Of a DNA stretch of 33,634 nucleotides, positions 24,039-31,439 are shown in pieces. The notes under the pieces were generated by a model. That model did no database searches. It saw only the letters and a list, made by a program, of their open reading frames with translations, and was not told the origin of the DNA. Source of the DNA: Candidatus Heteroclostridium caecigallinarum (GTDB lineage Bacteria; Bacillota; Clostridia; Christensenellales; CAG-314); NCBI GenBank assembly GCA_904419725.1, contig CAJFSP010000012.1, positions 1-33,634 of the forward strand. Direction: 5' to 3'. The position numbers and the translations under genes are program-made. How positions within the stretch are numbered: position 1 is the first letter of the stretch; each line of letters begins with the position of its first letter.

Positions 24039-24045
24039 AGTTGAT

Positions 24046-24074
24046 ATTATACCGCAATCTCACGTTTTTAACAA
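24046..24074 (-). promoter_or_regulatory. Leaderless-type promoter of the ecfA1 operon
   Basis: Minus strand TTGTTA, 17 bp, TATAAT, then 7 nt to the ATG. Spacing and -10 are ideal, and there is no room for a ribosome-binding site. Confidence 0.72.
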
Positions 24075-24150
24075 ACAAAATAACGCAAATTCTCGCCGCG
24101 CGGCGCCCGTCAGCGAAGCCTAAAAACAGGTCTCTTTTATTTTGAAGTGG

Positions 24151-24179
24151 TTGACTTTAACGTCCAAAGACTTTATAAT
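24151..24179 (+). promoter_or_regulatory. Promoter of the PFOR gene
   Basis: TTGACT, 17 bp, TATAAT on the plus strand. The predicted start is near 24186, giving a leader of about 60 nt that holds the candidate Rex operator and a strong AGGAGG. Confidence 0.78.
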
Positions 24180-24192
24180 ATACAAAGAAAAT

Positions 24193-24208
24193 TGTGTGTA
24201 CGCACACA
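24193..24208. promoter_or_regulatory. Candidate Rex operator in the PFOR leader
   Basis: The 16-bp inverted repeat TGTGTGTACGCACACA has the TGTG-N8-CACA form of Rex boxes described in Gram-positives (core TGTGA-N6-TCACA). The full TTGTG-N8-CACAA is matched on the left but ends CACAT on the right. It lies at about +7 to +22, a roadblock position. Clostridial Rex often prefers TTGTTAA-N4-TTAACAA, which this does not match, so the assignment is tentative. Confidence 0.45.
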
Positions 24209-24244
24209 TTGCATCTTGTATAATTTTTTAGGAGGAACTTTTAT

Positions 24245-27200
24245 ATGGCAATCAAAAAGACCATAGACGGCAACACCGCCGCGAGCTACGTAGCATATGC
24301 GTTCAGCGACGTATCCGCCGTCTACCCTATCACGCCTTCCACCCCTATGGGCGAAACGGCGGACGAATGGGCGGCTGCCGGCAAGAAAAACCTTTTCGGC
24401 CAGCCTATCAGAATGGCCGAACTGCAATCGGAAGCGGGCGCGGCGGGCGCCGTGCACGGCTCTCTCGCGGCGGGCGCTCTGACCACCACCTTCACAGCCA
24501 GCCAGGGCTTGCTGCTGATGATACCTAACATGTACAAAATCGCCGGCGAACTGCTGCCTTGCGTTTTCCACGTTTCGGCAAGGGCTCTTGCGGCTCACGC
24601 CCTCAGCATTTTCGGCGACCATCAGGACGTCATGGCGTGCAGACAGACGGGCTTCGCCATGCTGGCCAGCAATTCCGTTCAGGAAGTTATGGATCTGGCT
24701 CTGGTCGCCCACCTCGCCACTCTCGAAGCCAAAGTGCCTTTCCTGCACTTCTTCGACGGTTTCCGCACCAGCCATGAAATCAACAAAATAGAAGAAATCC
24801 CTTATGAAGAGATGGACAAACTTCTGGACAGAAAATATGTCGAAGAATTCAGAGCCCGCGCCCTGAATCCTGAACACCCTGTTCAGTACGGCACCGCCCA
24901 GAACCCTGACATCTACTTCCAGAACAGGGAAGCGGCAAACAAATACTACAACGCCGTTCCTGAAATTGTTGAAAAATACATGGCGAAAGTCGCCGAAGTC
25001 ACCGGCAGACCTCACCACATCTTCGACTATGTAGGCGCGCCTGACGCTACGGATATCCTCGTCATGATGGGCAGCGGCGCCGAAGTTGCCGAAGAAACCA
25101 TCAACTACCTGCTCAAACAGGGCAAAAAGGTGGGTCTTGTCAAAGTTCACCTTTACCGTCCTTTCTCCGTCAAACACTTTGTGGGCGCCATTCCTGCTTC
25201 GGTCAAGAACATCTGCGTTCTGGACAGAACCAAAGAAGCCGGTTCCCTCGGCGAACCGCTCTACCTCGACGTTGTGGCGGCTCTCGCGGAAGCGGGCGTC
25301 AGCAAGAAAGTCATCGGCGGCAGATACGGTCTCGGTTCCAAAGAGTTTACTCCTAGCATGGTCTTGGCATGCTACAAAAACCTTGCGGCCAAAGACAGCA
25401 AAAACCACTTCACCGTGGGCATCGACGACGACGTTACCGGTACTTCCCTCGTCATCGACGAAAAAATCAACGTGGCTCCGGAAGGCACCACCAGTTGCAT
25501 GTTCTACGGTCTCGGCAGCGACGGCACCGTCGGCGCCAACAAGAACAGCATCAAAATCATCGGCGACAACACCGACCTTTACGCGCAGGGCTATTTCTCC
25601 TACGACTCCAAAAAGTCGGGCGGCCTGACCGTTTCCCACCTGAGATTCGGTCCTACCCCTATCCAGTCCTGCTATCTGATTGAACAGGCCGACTTCCTGG
25701 CTTGCCACAACCAGAGTTACGTGACCCGTTACGACATGCTGTCCCACCTCAAAGAAGGCGGCACTTTCCTGCTCAACAGCAGCTGGACCGCCGAACAGAT
25801 GGAAGAAGAACTTCCTGCTTCGGTAAAACAGCAAATCGCCAAAAAACACATTAAATTCTACAATATCGACGGTCTCGCGATCGCCAAGAAAGCCGGCGCC
25901 GCCAAATCCACCAACATGGTTATGCAGGCTGCCTTCTTCAAACTCGCCGACATCATTCCTTATGCCGACGCCGAAGTTTACATGAAGAAAGCCGTCGTAA
26001 AATCTTACGGCAAGAAAGGTGAAGCCGTCGTCAACGCCAACTACGCGGCAATCGACAACGCAATCGCCGGCCTCGAAGAAATCAAATATCCTGAATCCTG
26101 GGCAAACGCCACCACCGGCGCTCCTATACAGGATGTATCCGACAACGAATACTACGAGAACTTCATCCGCCCTATCGCGGAACAGGAAGGCGACTCGCTC
26201 CCTGTGTCGGCGTTCGACCCTACCGGCAAAGTGCCTGTCGGCACCACCCAGTATGAAAAACGCGGCGTGGCCGTCAACCTGCCTGAATGGATTCCTGAAA
26301 ACTGCATACAGTGCAACCAGTGCGCTCTGGCTTGCCCTCACGCCGTTATCAGACCTCAGCTCATCGACGAAAACGCCGAACTCCCTGCCGATTTCGCCGC
26401 TAAACCTGCAATCGGCGTGAAAGGCGCTAAATACCACATGGAAATCAGCCCTCTGGATTGCAGCGGCTGCGGCGTGTGCGCTGGCGTCTGCCCGGCTAAA
26501 GAAAAAGCTCTGGTCATGAAACCTGCGGCCGAAATCATCAAGAAGGAAGAAGCCGATTACGAAATCAGCAGAGCGGCTAAGAAAGTAGCCAATCCGCTCA
26601 ACAAGAACACCGTCAAAGGCAGCCAGTTCGAACAGCCTCTGTTCGAGTTCTCGGGCGCCTGCGCGGGCTGCGGCGAAACTCCTTACGTCAAACTCATCAC
26701 CCAGTTGTTCGGCGACAGAATGATGATCGCCAACGCCACGGGTTGCAGCTCCATCTACGGCGGCTCGGCTCCTACCTGCCCTTACACCACCAACGACAAA
26801 GGTCACGGTCCTGCCTGGGCAAACAGCTTGTTTGAAGACAACGCCGAATTCGGTTACGGCTTCAACCTGGCGGTGGGTCAGAAACGCAACAAACTCAAAG
26901 CCCTTATGGAAGAAGTAATCGCGGCGGGCACCACCCCTGCTTTCGAAGCGGCGGCCAAAGAATGGATCGAATGCTTCAACGACGGTGAAAAATCCAAAGC
27001 GGCTTCCGCCAAAGTTGTCGACGCTCTCGACGAAGCAATCGCCAAAGCGGCAGACAAATCGGCTCTCGAAGAAATCAAATCCCAGAAAGACCAGCTCGTC
27101 AAGAAGTCCATCTGGATCTTCGGCGGCGACGGCTGGGCTTACGATATCGGTTACGGCGGTCTTGACCACGTTCTCGCTTCCGGCGAAGACGTAAACGTTC

Positions 27201-27748
27201 TGGTGCTCGACACCGAAGTTTACTCCAACACCGGCGGCCAGGCGTCCAAATCCAGCCCTACCGCGGCTGTGGCTAAATTCGCCGCGGGCGGCAAACGCGT
27301 CAAGAAGAAAGACCTCGGCATGATGGCAATGAGTTACGGTTACGTTTACGTGGCTCAGGTAGGTATGGGCGCCAACCCTAACCAGCTGCTCAAAGCCGTG
27401 TCCGAAGCCGAAGCTTATCACGGTCCGTCCCTCATCATCGCTTACGCTCCTTGCATCAACCACGGCATCAACATGTCCAAATCGCAGGAAGAAATCAAAA
27501 AAGCGGTTGAGTGCGGTTACTGGCAGCTTTACAGATTCAACCCTGAACTCAAAGAACAGGGCAAGAATCCGTTCATACTCGACAGCAAAGACCCTACGGG
27601 CAACTATCAGGAATTCATCCGCAAAGAAACCCGTTACGCTTCGCTGATGAAAGTTAAACCTGAAATCGCCGAAGAACTGTACGCCAAGAACGAAGAAGAC
27701 GCTAAAGAACGTCTCGCGGGCTACAAAGAACTGGCGAGCAGAGACTAA
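24245..27748 (+). CDS. nifJ: Pyruvate:ferredoxin (flavodoxin) oxidoreductase
   Basis: Oxidises pyruvate with CoA to acetyl-CoA and CO2, reducing ferredoxin; a central enzyme of anaerobic fermentation. The single chain of 1167 residues has the usual fused order. The N-terminal pyrimidine domain starts DGNTAASYVAYAFSDV and is followed by the YPITPSTPMGE motif. A CoA-binding middle part leads to two [4Fe-4S] motifs, CIQCNQCALACP (about residue 687) and CSGCGVCAGVCP (about 738). The TPP domain holds CAGCGETPY, a GDGWAYDIGYGG motif (about 960) and DTEVYSNTGGQ. AGGAGG lies 9 nt before the ATG. Its codon usage is visibly more biased than its neighbours', as expected of a highly expressed gene. Confidence 0.98.
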   Translation: MAIKKTIDGNTAASYVAYAFSDVSAVYPITPSTPMGETADEWAAAGKKNLFGQPIRMAELQSEAGAAGAVHGSLAAGALTTTFTASQGLLLMIPNMYKIAGELLPCVFHVSARALAAHALSIFGDHQDVMACRQTGFAMLASNSVQEVMDLALVAHLATLEAKVPFLHFFDGFRTSHEINKIEEIPYEEMDKLLDRKYVEEFRARALNPEHPVQYGTAQNPDIYFQNREAANKYYNAVPEIVEKYMAKVAEVTGRPHHIFDYVGAPDATDILVMMGSGAEVAEETINYLLKQGKKVGLVKVHLYRPFSVKHFVGAIPASVKNICVLDRTKEAGSLGEPLYLDVVAALAEAGVSKKVIGGRYGLGSKEFTPSMVLACYKNLAAKDSKNHFTVGIDDDVTGTSLVIDEKINVAPEGTTSCMFYGLGSDGTVGANKNSIKIIGDNTDLYAQGYFSYDSKKSGGLTVSHLRFGPTPIQSCYLIEQADFLACHNQSYVTRYDMLSHLKEGGTFLLNSSWTAEQMEEELPASVKQQIAKKHIKFYNIDGLAIAKKAGAAKSTNMVMQAAFFKLADIIPYADAEVYMKKAVVKSYGKKGEAVVNANYAAIDNAIAGLEEIKYPESWANATTGAPIQDVSDNEYYENFIRPIAEQEGDSLPVSAFDPTGKVPVGTTQYEKRGVAVNLPEWIPENCIQCNQCALACPHAVIRPQLIDENAELPADFAAKPAIGVKGAKYHMEISPLDCSGCGVCAGVCPAKEKALVMKPAAEIIKKEEADYEISRAAKKVANPLNKNTVKGSQFEQPLFEFSGACAGCGETPYVKLITQLFGDRMMIANATGCSSIYGGSAPTCPYTTNDKGHGPAWANSLFEDNAEFGYGFNLAVGQKRNKLKALMEEVIAAGTTPAFEAAAKEWIECFNDGEKSKAASAKVVDALDEAIAKAADKSALEEIKSQKDQLVKKSIWIFGGDGWAYDIGYGGLDHVLASGEDVNVLVLDTEVYSNTGGQASKSSPTAAVAKFAAGGKRVKKKDLGMMAMSYGYVYVAQVGMGANPNQLLKAVSEAEAYHGPSLIIAYAPCINHGINMSKSQEEIKKAVECGYWQLYRFNPELKEQGKNPFILDSKDPTGNYQEFIRKETRYASLMKVKPEIAEELYAKNEEDAKERLAGYKELASRD

Positions 27749-27759
27749 TCGTCAAACAC

Positions 27760-27790
27760 AAAAAAGCGGTGTGAAAACACCGCTTTTTTT
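27760..27790 (+). terminator. Intrinsic terminator after nifJ
   Basis: Stem AAAAAGCGGTGT with ACACCGCTTTTT, a GAAA tetraloop and a T run, 11 bp past the stop codon. It is strong. Confidence 0.92.
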
Positions 27791-27813
27791 ATCGCGTAAA
27801 AACGCCGTACAAC

Positions 27814-27843
27814 AAAAAAACGGAGCCGTTTTCATCGGCTCCG
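27814..27843 (-). terminator. Terminator overlapping the stop codon of the PlsC-like gene
   Basis: Minus strand stem CGGAGCCG with CGGCTCCG, 7-nt loop, then seven T. The 5' arm encodes the last residues of the protein and the stop codon lies in the loop. Confidence 0.85.
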
Positions 27844-28998
27844 CTTTTTGTTTTTTATTTTGAAAATTTCCTCCGCGTGAAGGGCCGATTTAATCGCCGC
27901 CCCCTTTGTCTTGAAATAAAACCTGTAAGTAACGCCGCGCAGCGTAAACTCGATGAAATCGTTGCCCGCCGGCGCCGACGGATATTTCGCGCCGTCAAAA
28001 AACAACTCGGTCTTTTGCCCGCCGATTTCACCGGTAAATCTCACGCCGTCGACGCCGTGGATGTACCTGCCGTTCCCCGCCTTTTTGAAGCCTCTGAATC
28101 CGTCGAGTATCATGACGGAAACTTCTTCTTCCATGCGGAACTCGCCCGAGATGGCGGCTTCCGCCGCCCTTCTGCGCTGTATTTCAAACCACTCATGAAT
28201 GTTAAACTCTCCGCAACCCGCAAGGCGGTAATATTTGTCCACATTCCACGCCGAGCCGCATTTTCCGCAAACCAGACGCCCGTCTTTGACGGCGGTTTTT
28301 CCGCCGCAGACGGCGCACTCATAAAGCAGGTTGTCCATGCCGACGGACAAATCCCCCTTGGTCGCGACGTTGTTTTTCAGGTTCCACTCCCACACATCGA
28401 AACGCAGGGCCTCTTTAAGCGCGCCGTGGATTTCGTCAGCCGACATTGTTTTGACCTGTTCGGCGGAAAGACATCCGAAAAACTCGACTTCGGTTTTTCC
28501 GCTCTTATGGAAAACCTCGTTGAATCTCGGTTTCACGAGATACGACCCCTTGATTTTTATCACGGCGGCGCCCACGCCCAGATGCCTGACCAGTTTAGCG
28601 GCGCTGAAAGGCAGTTCCCTGTTTGTTCCGTCGAAAGACACAACGCCTTCCGGAAAAATAACCACGCTTTTGCCGAGTTTCACCGCCCGCTCAATATCTC
28701 TGACGAGCGCGACGTCGGGCAAAAACTGCACTTTCGGCAGAGCGCCGATTTTATACATCAGACGCCGCCTTCCGGCAAACTGATTTTTCGCCGCCACATG
28801 ATACGGTTTGCTTTTGCGAAGCAGAAAAGACGTCAGGCGATAATCCATCACGCTGCTGTGGTTGGCGAAAATAATATAAGGTTTGTCAAGACGCGGCGCG
28901 TTTTCGTCTTTGATTTCGAGGTTGAGCCTGCGCAGGTAAAACCTGTTGACAAACTGACCGATTCCGTACAAGACGCCGCTTATTCGTTTGAGTTTCAT
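27832..28998 (-). CDS. PlsC-type acyltransferase with zinc-ribbon extension
   Basis: A 388-residue protein. Residues about 35-200 match the lysophospholipid acyltransferase family: the NHSSVMD motif (the His-x4-Asp catalytic pair, about residues 46-52) and IFPEGVVSFDG (about 117-127), with a following substrate-site stretch. After it comes a four-Cys zinc ribbon (CAVCGG then CGKCGS, about residues 230-255) and a beta-rich domain of about 110 residues that I do not recognise. Ordinary PlsC proteins are about 200-250 residues. The ATG directly follows the MFS gene's TAA with no Shine-Dalgarno site, suggesting coupling to that transporter. Confidence 0.88.
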   Translation of the reverse strand: MKLKRISGVLYGIGQFVNRFYLRRLNLEIKDENAPRLDKPYIIFANHSSVMDYRLTSFLLRKSKPYHVAAKNQFAGRRRLMYKIGALPKVQFLPDVALVRDIERAVKLGKSVVIFPEGVVSFDGTNRELPFSAAKLVRHLGVGAAVIKIKGSYLVKPRFNEVFHKSGKTEVEFFGCLSAEQVKTMSADEIHGALKEALRFDVWEWNLKNNVATKGDLSVGMDNLLYECAVCGGKTAVKDGRLVCGKCGSAWNVDKYYRLAGCGEFNIHEWFEIQRRRAAEAAISGEFRMEEEVSVMILDGFRGFKKAGNGRYIHGVDGVRFTGEIGGQKTELFFDGAKYPSAPAGNDFIEFTLRGVTYRFYFKTKGAAIKSALHAEEIFKIKNKKRSR

Positions 28999-30453
28999 TT
29001 ACAGAGTATCCAAAAGCCTTTGCCTTTCTTCTTCGAGCGCCGCCTTGTTTTCCGCCGCGGCGAAACGGGCGTTGAAATCGGCTATCTCCCGTTGTTTTTG
29101 TTCGGTGATTTTATACCGGCGTGATATCAAAATGCCGATTGTCATTATCACCAGCGGCGTCAGAGCCATAAACAGCGTCAGCATTGTCTGCGCCGACTGC
29201 GGCTGGGCGGCTATGTATTGACCGGGGTCGGGGTTCACAAACCCGCCGGCGAGTTCCAGCAGGTTGAGCGCTATGCCCACGCCCAGCGCCTGCCCCGTCT
29301 TGTTGAGCAGATTAAGCAGCCCCGACACGGCGCCTTCGCTCCGCGCGCCGAACTGCAACTCAAAAGCGTCGTTCACGTCGCCTATCATGGTGTGAGGGGC
29401 GAGCACGGCTCCTGACACGCCGAGACCTATAAGAGCCGCCATGACGAATATAATCCAGTTCAGAGAGTCGGGCAAATCAGGCGGAACAAACAGCAGCAAA
29501 AAAGCCACCGCTATCCAGCCCGCCGCGCCGACCCTGTAAGCCGACGCCTTGCTCTTTGCCCTGATTATTTTCAGGTAGAGCGGCAAAGCCACAATCTGCA
29601 TGGCAAACATGACGCCGGCGGCCATGGTGCCAAGTCCGTCGCCCACGCCGCCGGCGGCAAGGGTGTTGCCCGATTTGACGACGTACATAATATAAAAGAA
29701 AAACACGCCGCTCATGACCGCCATGGTCGTGCCCGCGCACACCTGCATGCCCATGTAACCCCTGAAAGATTTGCATCTGAGCGGTTTTACAAATTCCTTG
29801 AAGGAAAATTTCGCCCTGACAGGAGGCGAAACGACTTCTTCCTTTGCCCACAGCGCCGTGACGGTGAGCGTCAGGGCGAACAGCAGCCCGAAAGCAACCG
29901 ACATGACTATGTATCCCGACGGCTGCCCAACGGCGTTTACTATGAGATTAGGCACGGCCACGCACACGATGGACGACGCCACCGAAAACCCTATGCGCAG
30001 CGTGTTGGCTTTCGCCCTTTCGGTATAGTCGGATGAAATTTCGCTCGACAGAGAGTAATACGGAATCATCACCATTGTTTCCACCGTGGCGAAAAACATA
30101 TAAGACAGTAGAGCGGCAATAAATCTCAGCGCCGTGGAAGAAATATTCCACGGGAAAAACAGCAGCACCATGCTGACCAGCACCAGCGGCGCGCCCGCCA
30201 GAATGTAAACGCGTCTCTTGCCCATGCGGCTGCGCGTACCGTCGCTTATCAGCCCCATAAACGGGTCTGTAACGGCGTCCCATATTTTTGACAGCATCAC
30301 TATTATTCCCGTGAGAGAAGCGCCCAGACCGAGCGTCAGGGCGGCGTAAGCCGGGTAGAGAAAATTGAGAATGTTAAACGCTCCGCCGCCGAACACGTCG
30401 CCGCAGGCGAACGCCGCTTTGCGGCCGGGCGAAAGTTTTTCCGGTTTGTCCAC
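28999..30453 (-). CDS. GPH/MelB-type MFS transporter
   Basis: A sugar:cation symporter-like membrane protein of about 484 residues with some twelve hydrophobic segments. Family marks are ACGDVFGGG near the N-terminus, WDAVTDPFMGLISDGTRSRM (about residues 59-78) with the conserved Asp residues of MelB-type cation sites, and GKRRVYILAGAP. The C-terminal tail is a charged helix (EEERQRLLDTL). The substrate is unknown. The frame opens with GTG GTG. The second (30453) is chosen because the promoter's TAAAAT ends 7 nt before it and no Shine-Dalgarno site exists, pointing to a leaderless mRNA with a GTG start. The gene downstream is an acyltransferase, so the cargo may relate to envelope lipids (inference). 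Confidence 0.9.
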   Translation of the reverse strand: MDKPEKLSPGRKAAFACGDVFGGGAFNILNFLYPAYAALTLGLGASLTGIIVMLSKIWDAVTDPFMGLISDGTRSRMGKRRVYILAGAPLVLVSMVLLFFPWNISSTALRFIAALLSYMFFATVETMVMIPYYSLSSEISSDYTERAKANTLRIGFSVASSIVCVAVPNLIVNAVGQPSGYIVMSVAFGLLFALTLTVTALWAKEEVVSPPVRAKFSFKEFVKPLRCKSFRGYMGMQVCAGTTMAVMSGVFFFYIMYVVKSGNTLAAGGVGDGLGTMAAGVMFAMQIVALPLYLKIIRAKSKASAYRVGAAGWIAVAFLLLFVPPDLPDSLNWIIFVMAALIGLGVSGAVLAPHTMIGDVNDAFELQFGARSEGAVSGLLNLLNKTGQALGVGIALNLLELAGGFVNPDPGQYIAAQPQSAQTMLTLFMALTPLVIMTIGILISRRYKITEQKQREIADFNARFAAAENKAALEEERQRLLDTL

Positions 30454-30459
30454 CACTGA

Positions 30460-30488
30460 ATTTTAACAGACATGACGGCAAAAGTCAA
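30460..30488 (-). promoter_or_regulatory. Leaderless-type promoter of the MFS-acyltransferase unit
   Basis: Minus strand TTGACT, 17 bp, TAAAAT, followed by 6 nt and then GTG at 30453. The first GTG (30456) would lie upstream of the expected transcription start. Confidence 0.62.
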
Positions 30489-30494
30489 AACACG

Positions 30495-30527
30495 AAAAAC
30501 AAAAACTCTCCTTTCACGGGAGAGTTT
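30495..30527 (-). terminator. Terminator overlapping the end of the shikimate-kinase-like gene
   Basis: Minus strand stem AAACTCTCC with GGAGAGTTT (9 bp), 7-nt loop that contains the stop codon, then a T-rich run. It closes the 32767-30514 operon. Confidence 0.85.
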
Positions 30528-31020
30528 CAAGATAATCGTTAATTTCGCCCACCGCTTTCGCCAGCGATTTTTTGCCGACGTCAATTTTGAAATCGCACAC
30601 GGCGGAATACCGTTTCTGGCAGGTTTCGTTTGTTTTGCCGAGTTTTTCCGCGTCAATCAGCGGGCTCATCGGTTTTATCTTCGAGTATTTCGACAGTATC
30701 GCCTTTGTGGAAGCGATGAGCAGAATCACAACGCAGTTTTCTTTGAGTTTTTTCAGGTCGGCGACCGACAAAACAGTTTCGTCGCATGAAACAAACACCA
30801 CGTTTTCCAGGTCGGCGGTTTCCGCAACCGCCGCGGAAACAAGTCTTTTGAAATAGGTGATGTTTGTTTTCCGCACTATTTCCTCCGGCGGCATGGATTT
30901 TTCAAATGTGATGTAATCGCGGCAATCCATCAGCATCATGCCGCGGCGCGCCGCCAGCGCGCGCGCCACGCCGTCTTTCATGTTGCCCGCCATGCCTATC
31001 ACGGCGACGTTCTTTTTCAT
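30514..31020 (-). CDS. Shikimate-kinase-like protein with a degenerate P-loop
   Basis: A 168-residue protein with the overall layout of AroK: an N-terminal strand and loop, the DCRDYI region in place of D-DE-I (about residues 32-37), a central hydrophobic strand (NCVVILLIAS) and a KPMSPLIDAEKL to CQKRYSAVCDFKI segment matching the R-PLL to R--Y--A-- lid region. The nucleotide loop, however, reads GMAGNMKDG instead of the G-x-x-G-x-G-K-S/T pattern. The Lys is kept but the last Gly and the Ser/Thr are lost. It may be inactive, regulatory or altered in substrate. It overlaps the end of aroQ by 4 bp with GGAG 5 nt upstream, so a link to the shikimate pathway is likely. Confidence 0.8.
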   Translation of the reverse strand: MKKNVAVIGMAGNMKDGVARALAARRGMMLMDCRDYITFEKSMPPEEIVRKTNITYFKRLVSAAVAETADLENVVFVSCDETVLSVADLKKLKENCVVILLIASTKAILSKYSKIKPMSPLIDAEKLGKTNETCQKRYSAVCDFKIDVGKKSLAKAVGEINDYLETLP

Positions 31021-31439
31021 TTGTTCTCCGTCAGCCAGTCTATGGCGTCAAAATAACTGCCCTGTTTCTTGCCGTAAAACCGCGCGGCGCACACAGGAGT
31101 AAGCACGCTTTTTTTGCGGAAGTCCTCCCTGTTTTCAACGTCGGACAGGTGCACTTCCACCACGGGCTTGCCGCAGCACTCCACGGCGTCGGCTATCGCG
31201 TAAGAATAATGGGTATAGGCTCCGGCGTTGAGCACTATGGCGTCGGCGTCGTTGTCCGTAATGACGTCTATAAGCCTGCCCTCGCAGTTGGACTGGAAAA
31301 ATTCCGTTTCCACGTCGTTTTTGGCGGCATAATCCGCCACCTGTTTTTCAAGCTGGGCGAGCGTCAGACTGCCGTAGTGTTCCGCCTTGCGTTTGCCGAG
31401 CATATGCAGATTAGGGCCGTTGACAATAAGTATTTTCAT
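31017..31439 (-). CDS. aroQ: 3-dehydroquinate dehydratase, type II
   Basis: Dehydrates 3-dehydroquinate to 3-dehydroshikimate, the third step of the shikimate pathway. The 140-residue protein shows NGPNLHMLGKRKAEHYGSLT (about residues 7-26) with the catalytic Arg and Tyr, SNCEGRLIDVI, the NAGAYTHYSYAI motif and the active-site His region VEVHLSDVENREDFR. The ATG at 31439 has GGAGG 8 nt upstream; a GTG one codon earlier is possible. It overlaps the stop of the upstream hydrolase by 1 bp. Confidence 0.96.
   Translation of the reverse strand: MKILIVNGPNLHMLGKRKAEHYGSLTLAQLEKQVADYAAKNDVETEFFQSNCEGRLIDVITDNDADAIVLNAGAYTHYSYAIADAVECCGKPVVEVHLSDVENREDFRKKSVLTPVCAARFYGKKQGSYFDAIDWLTENK

Noticed and set aside
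24219..24224. A second TATAAT before nifJ
   Set aside because: No -35 lies at a suitable distance; the nearest TTGTGT is 21 bp away. The upstream TTGACT/TATAAT pair explains the start better.
24173..27463. A 1096-residue open frame on the minus strand across nifJ
   Set aside because: It is antisense to an unmistakable PFOR gene and exists because that gene's strong codon bias removes stops from the opposite frame. Its translation is low-complexity (Phe, Val, Gly, Arg) with no family match.
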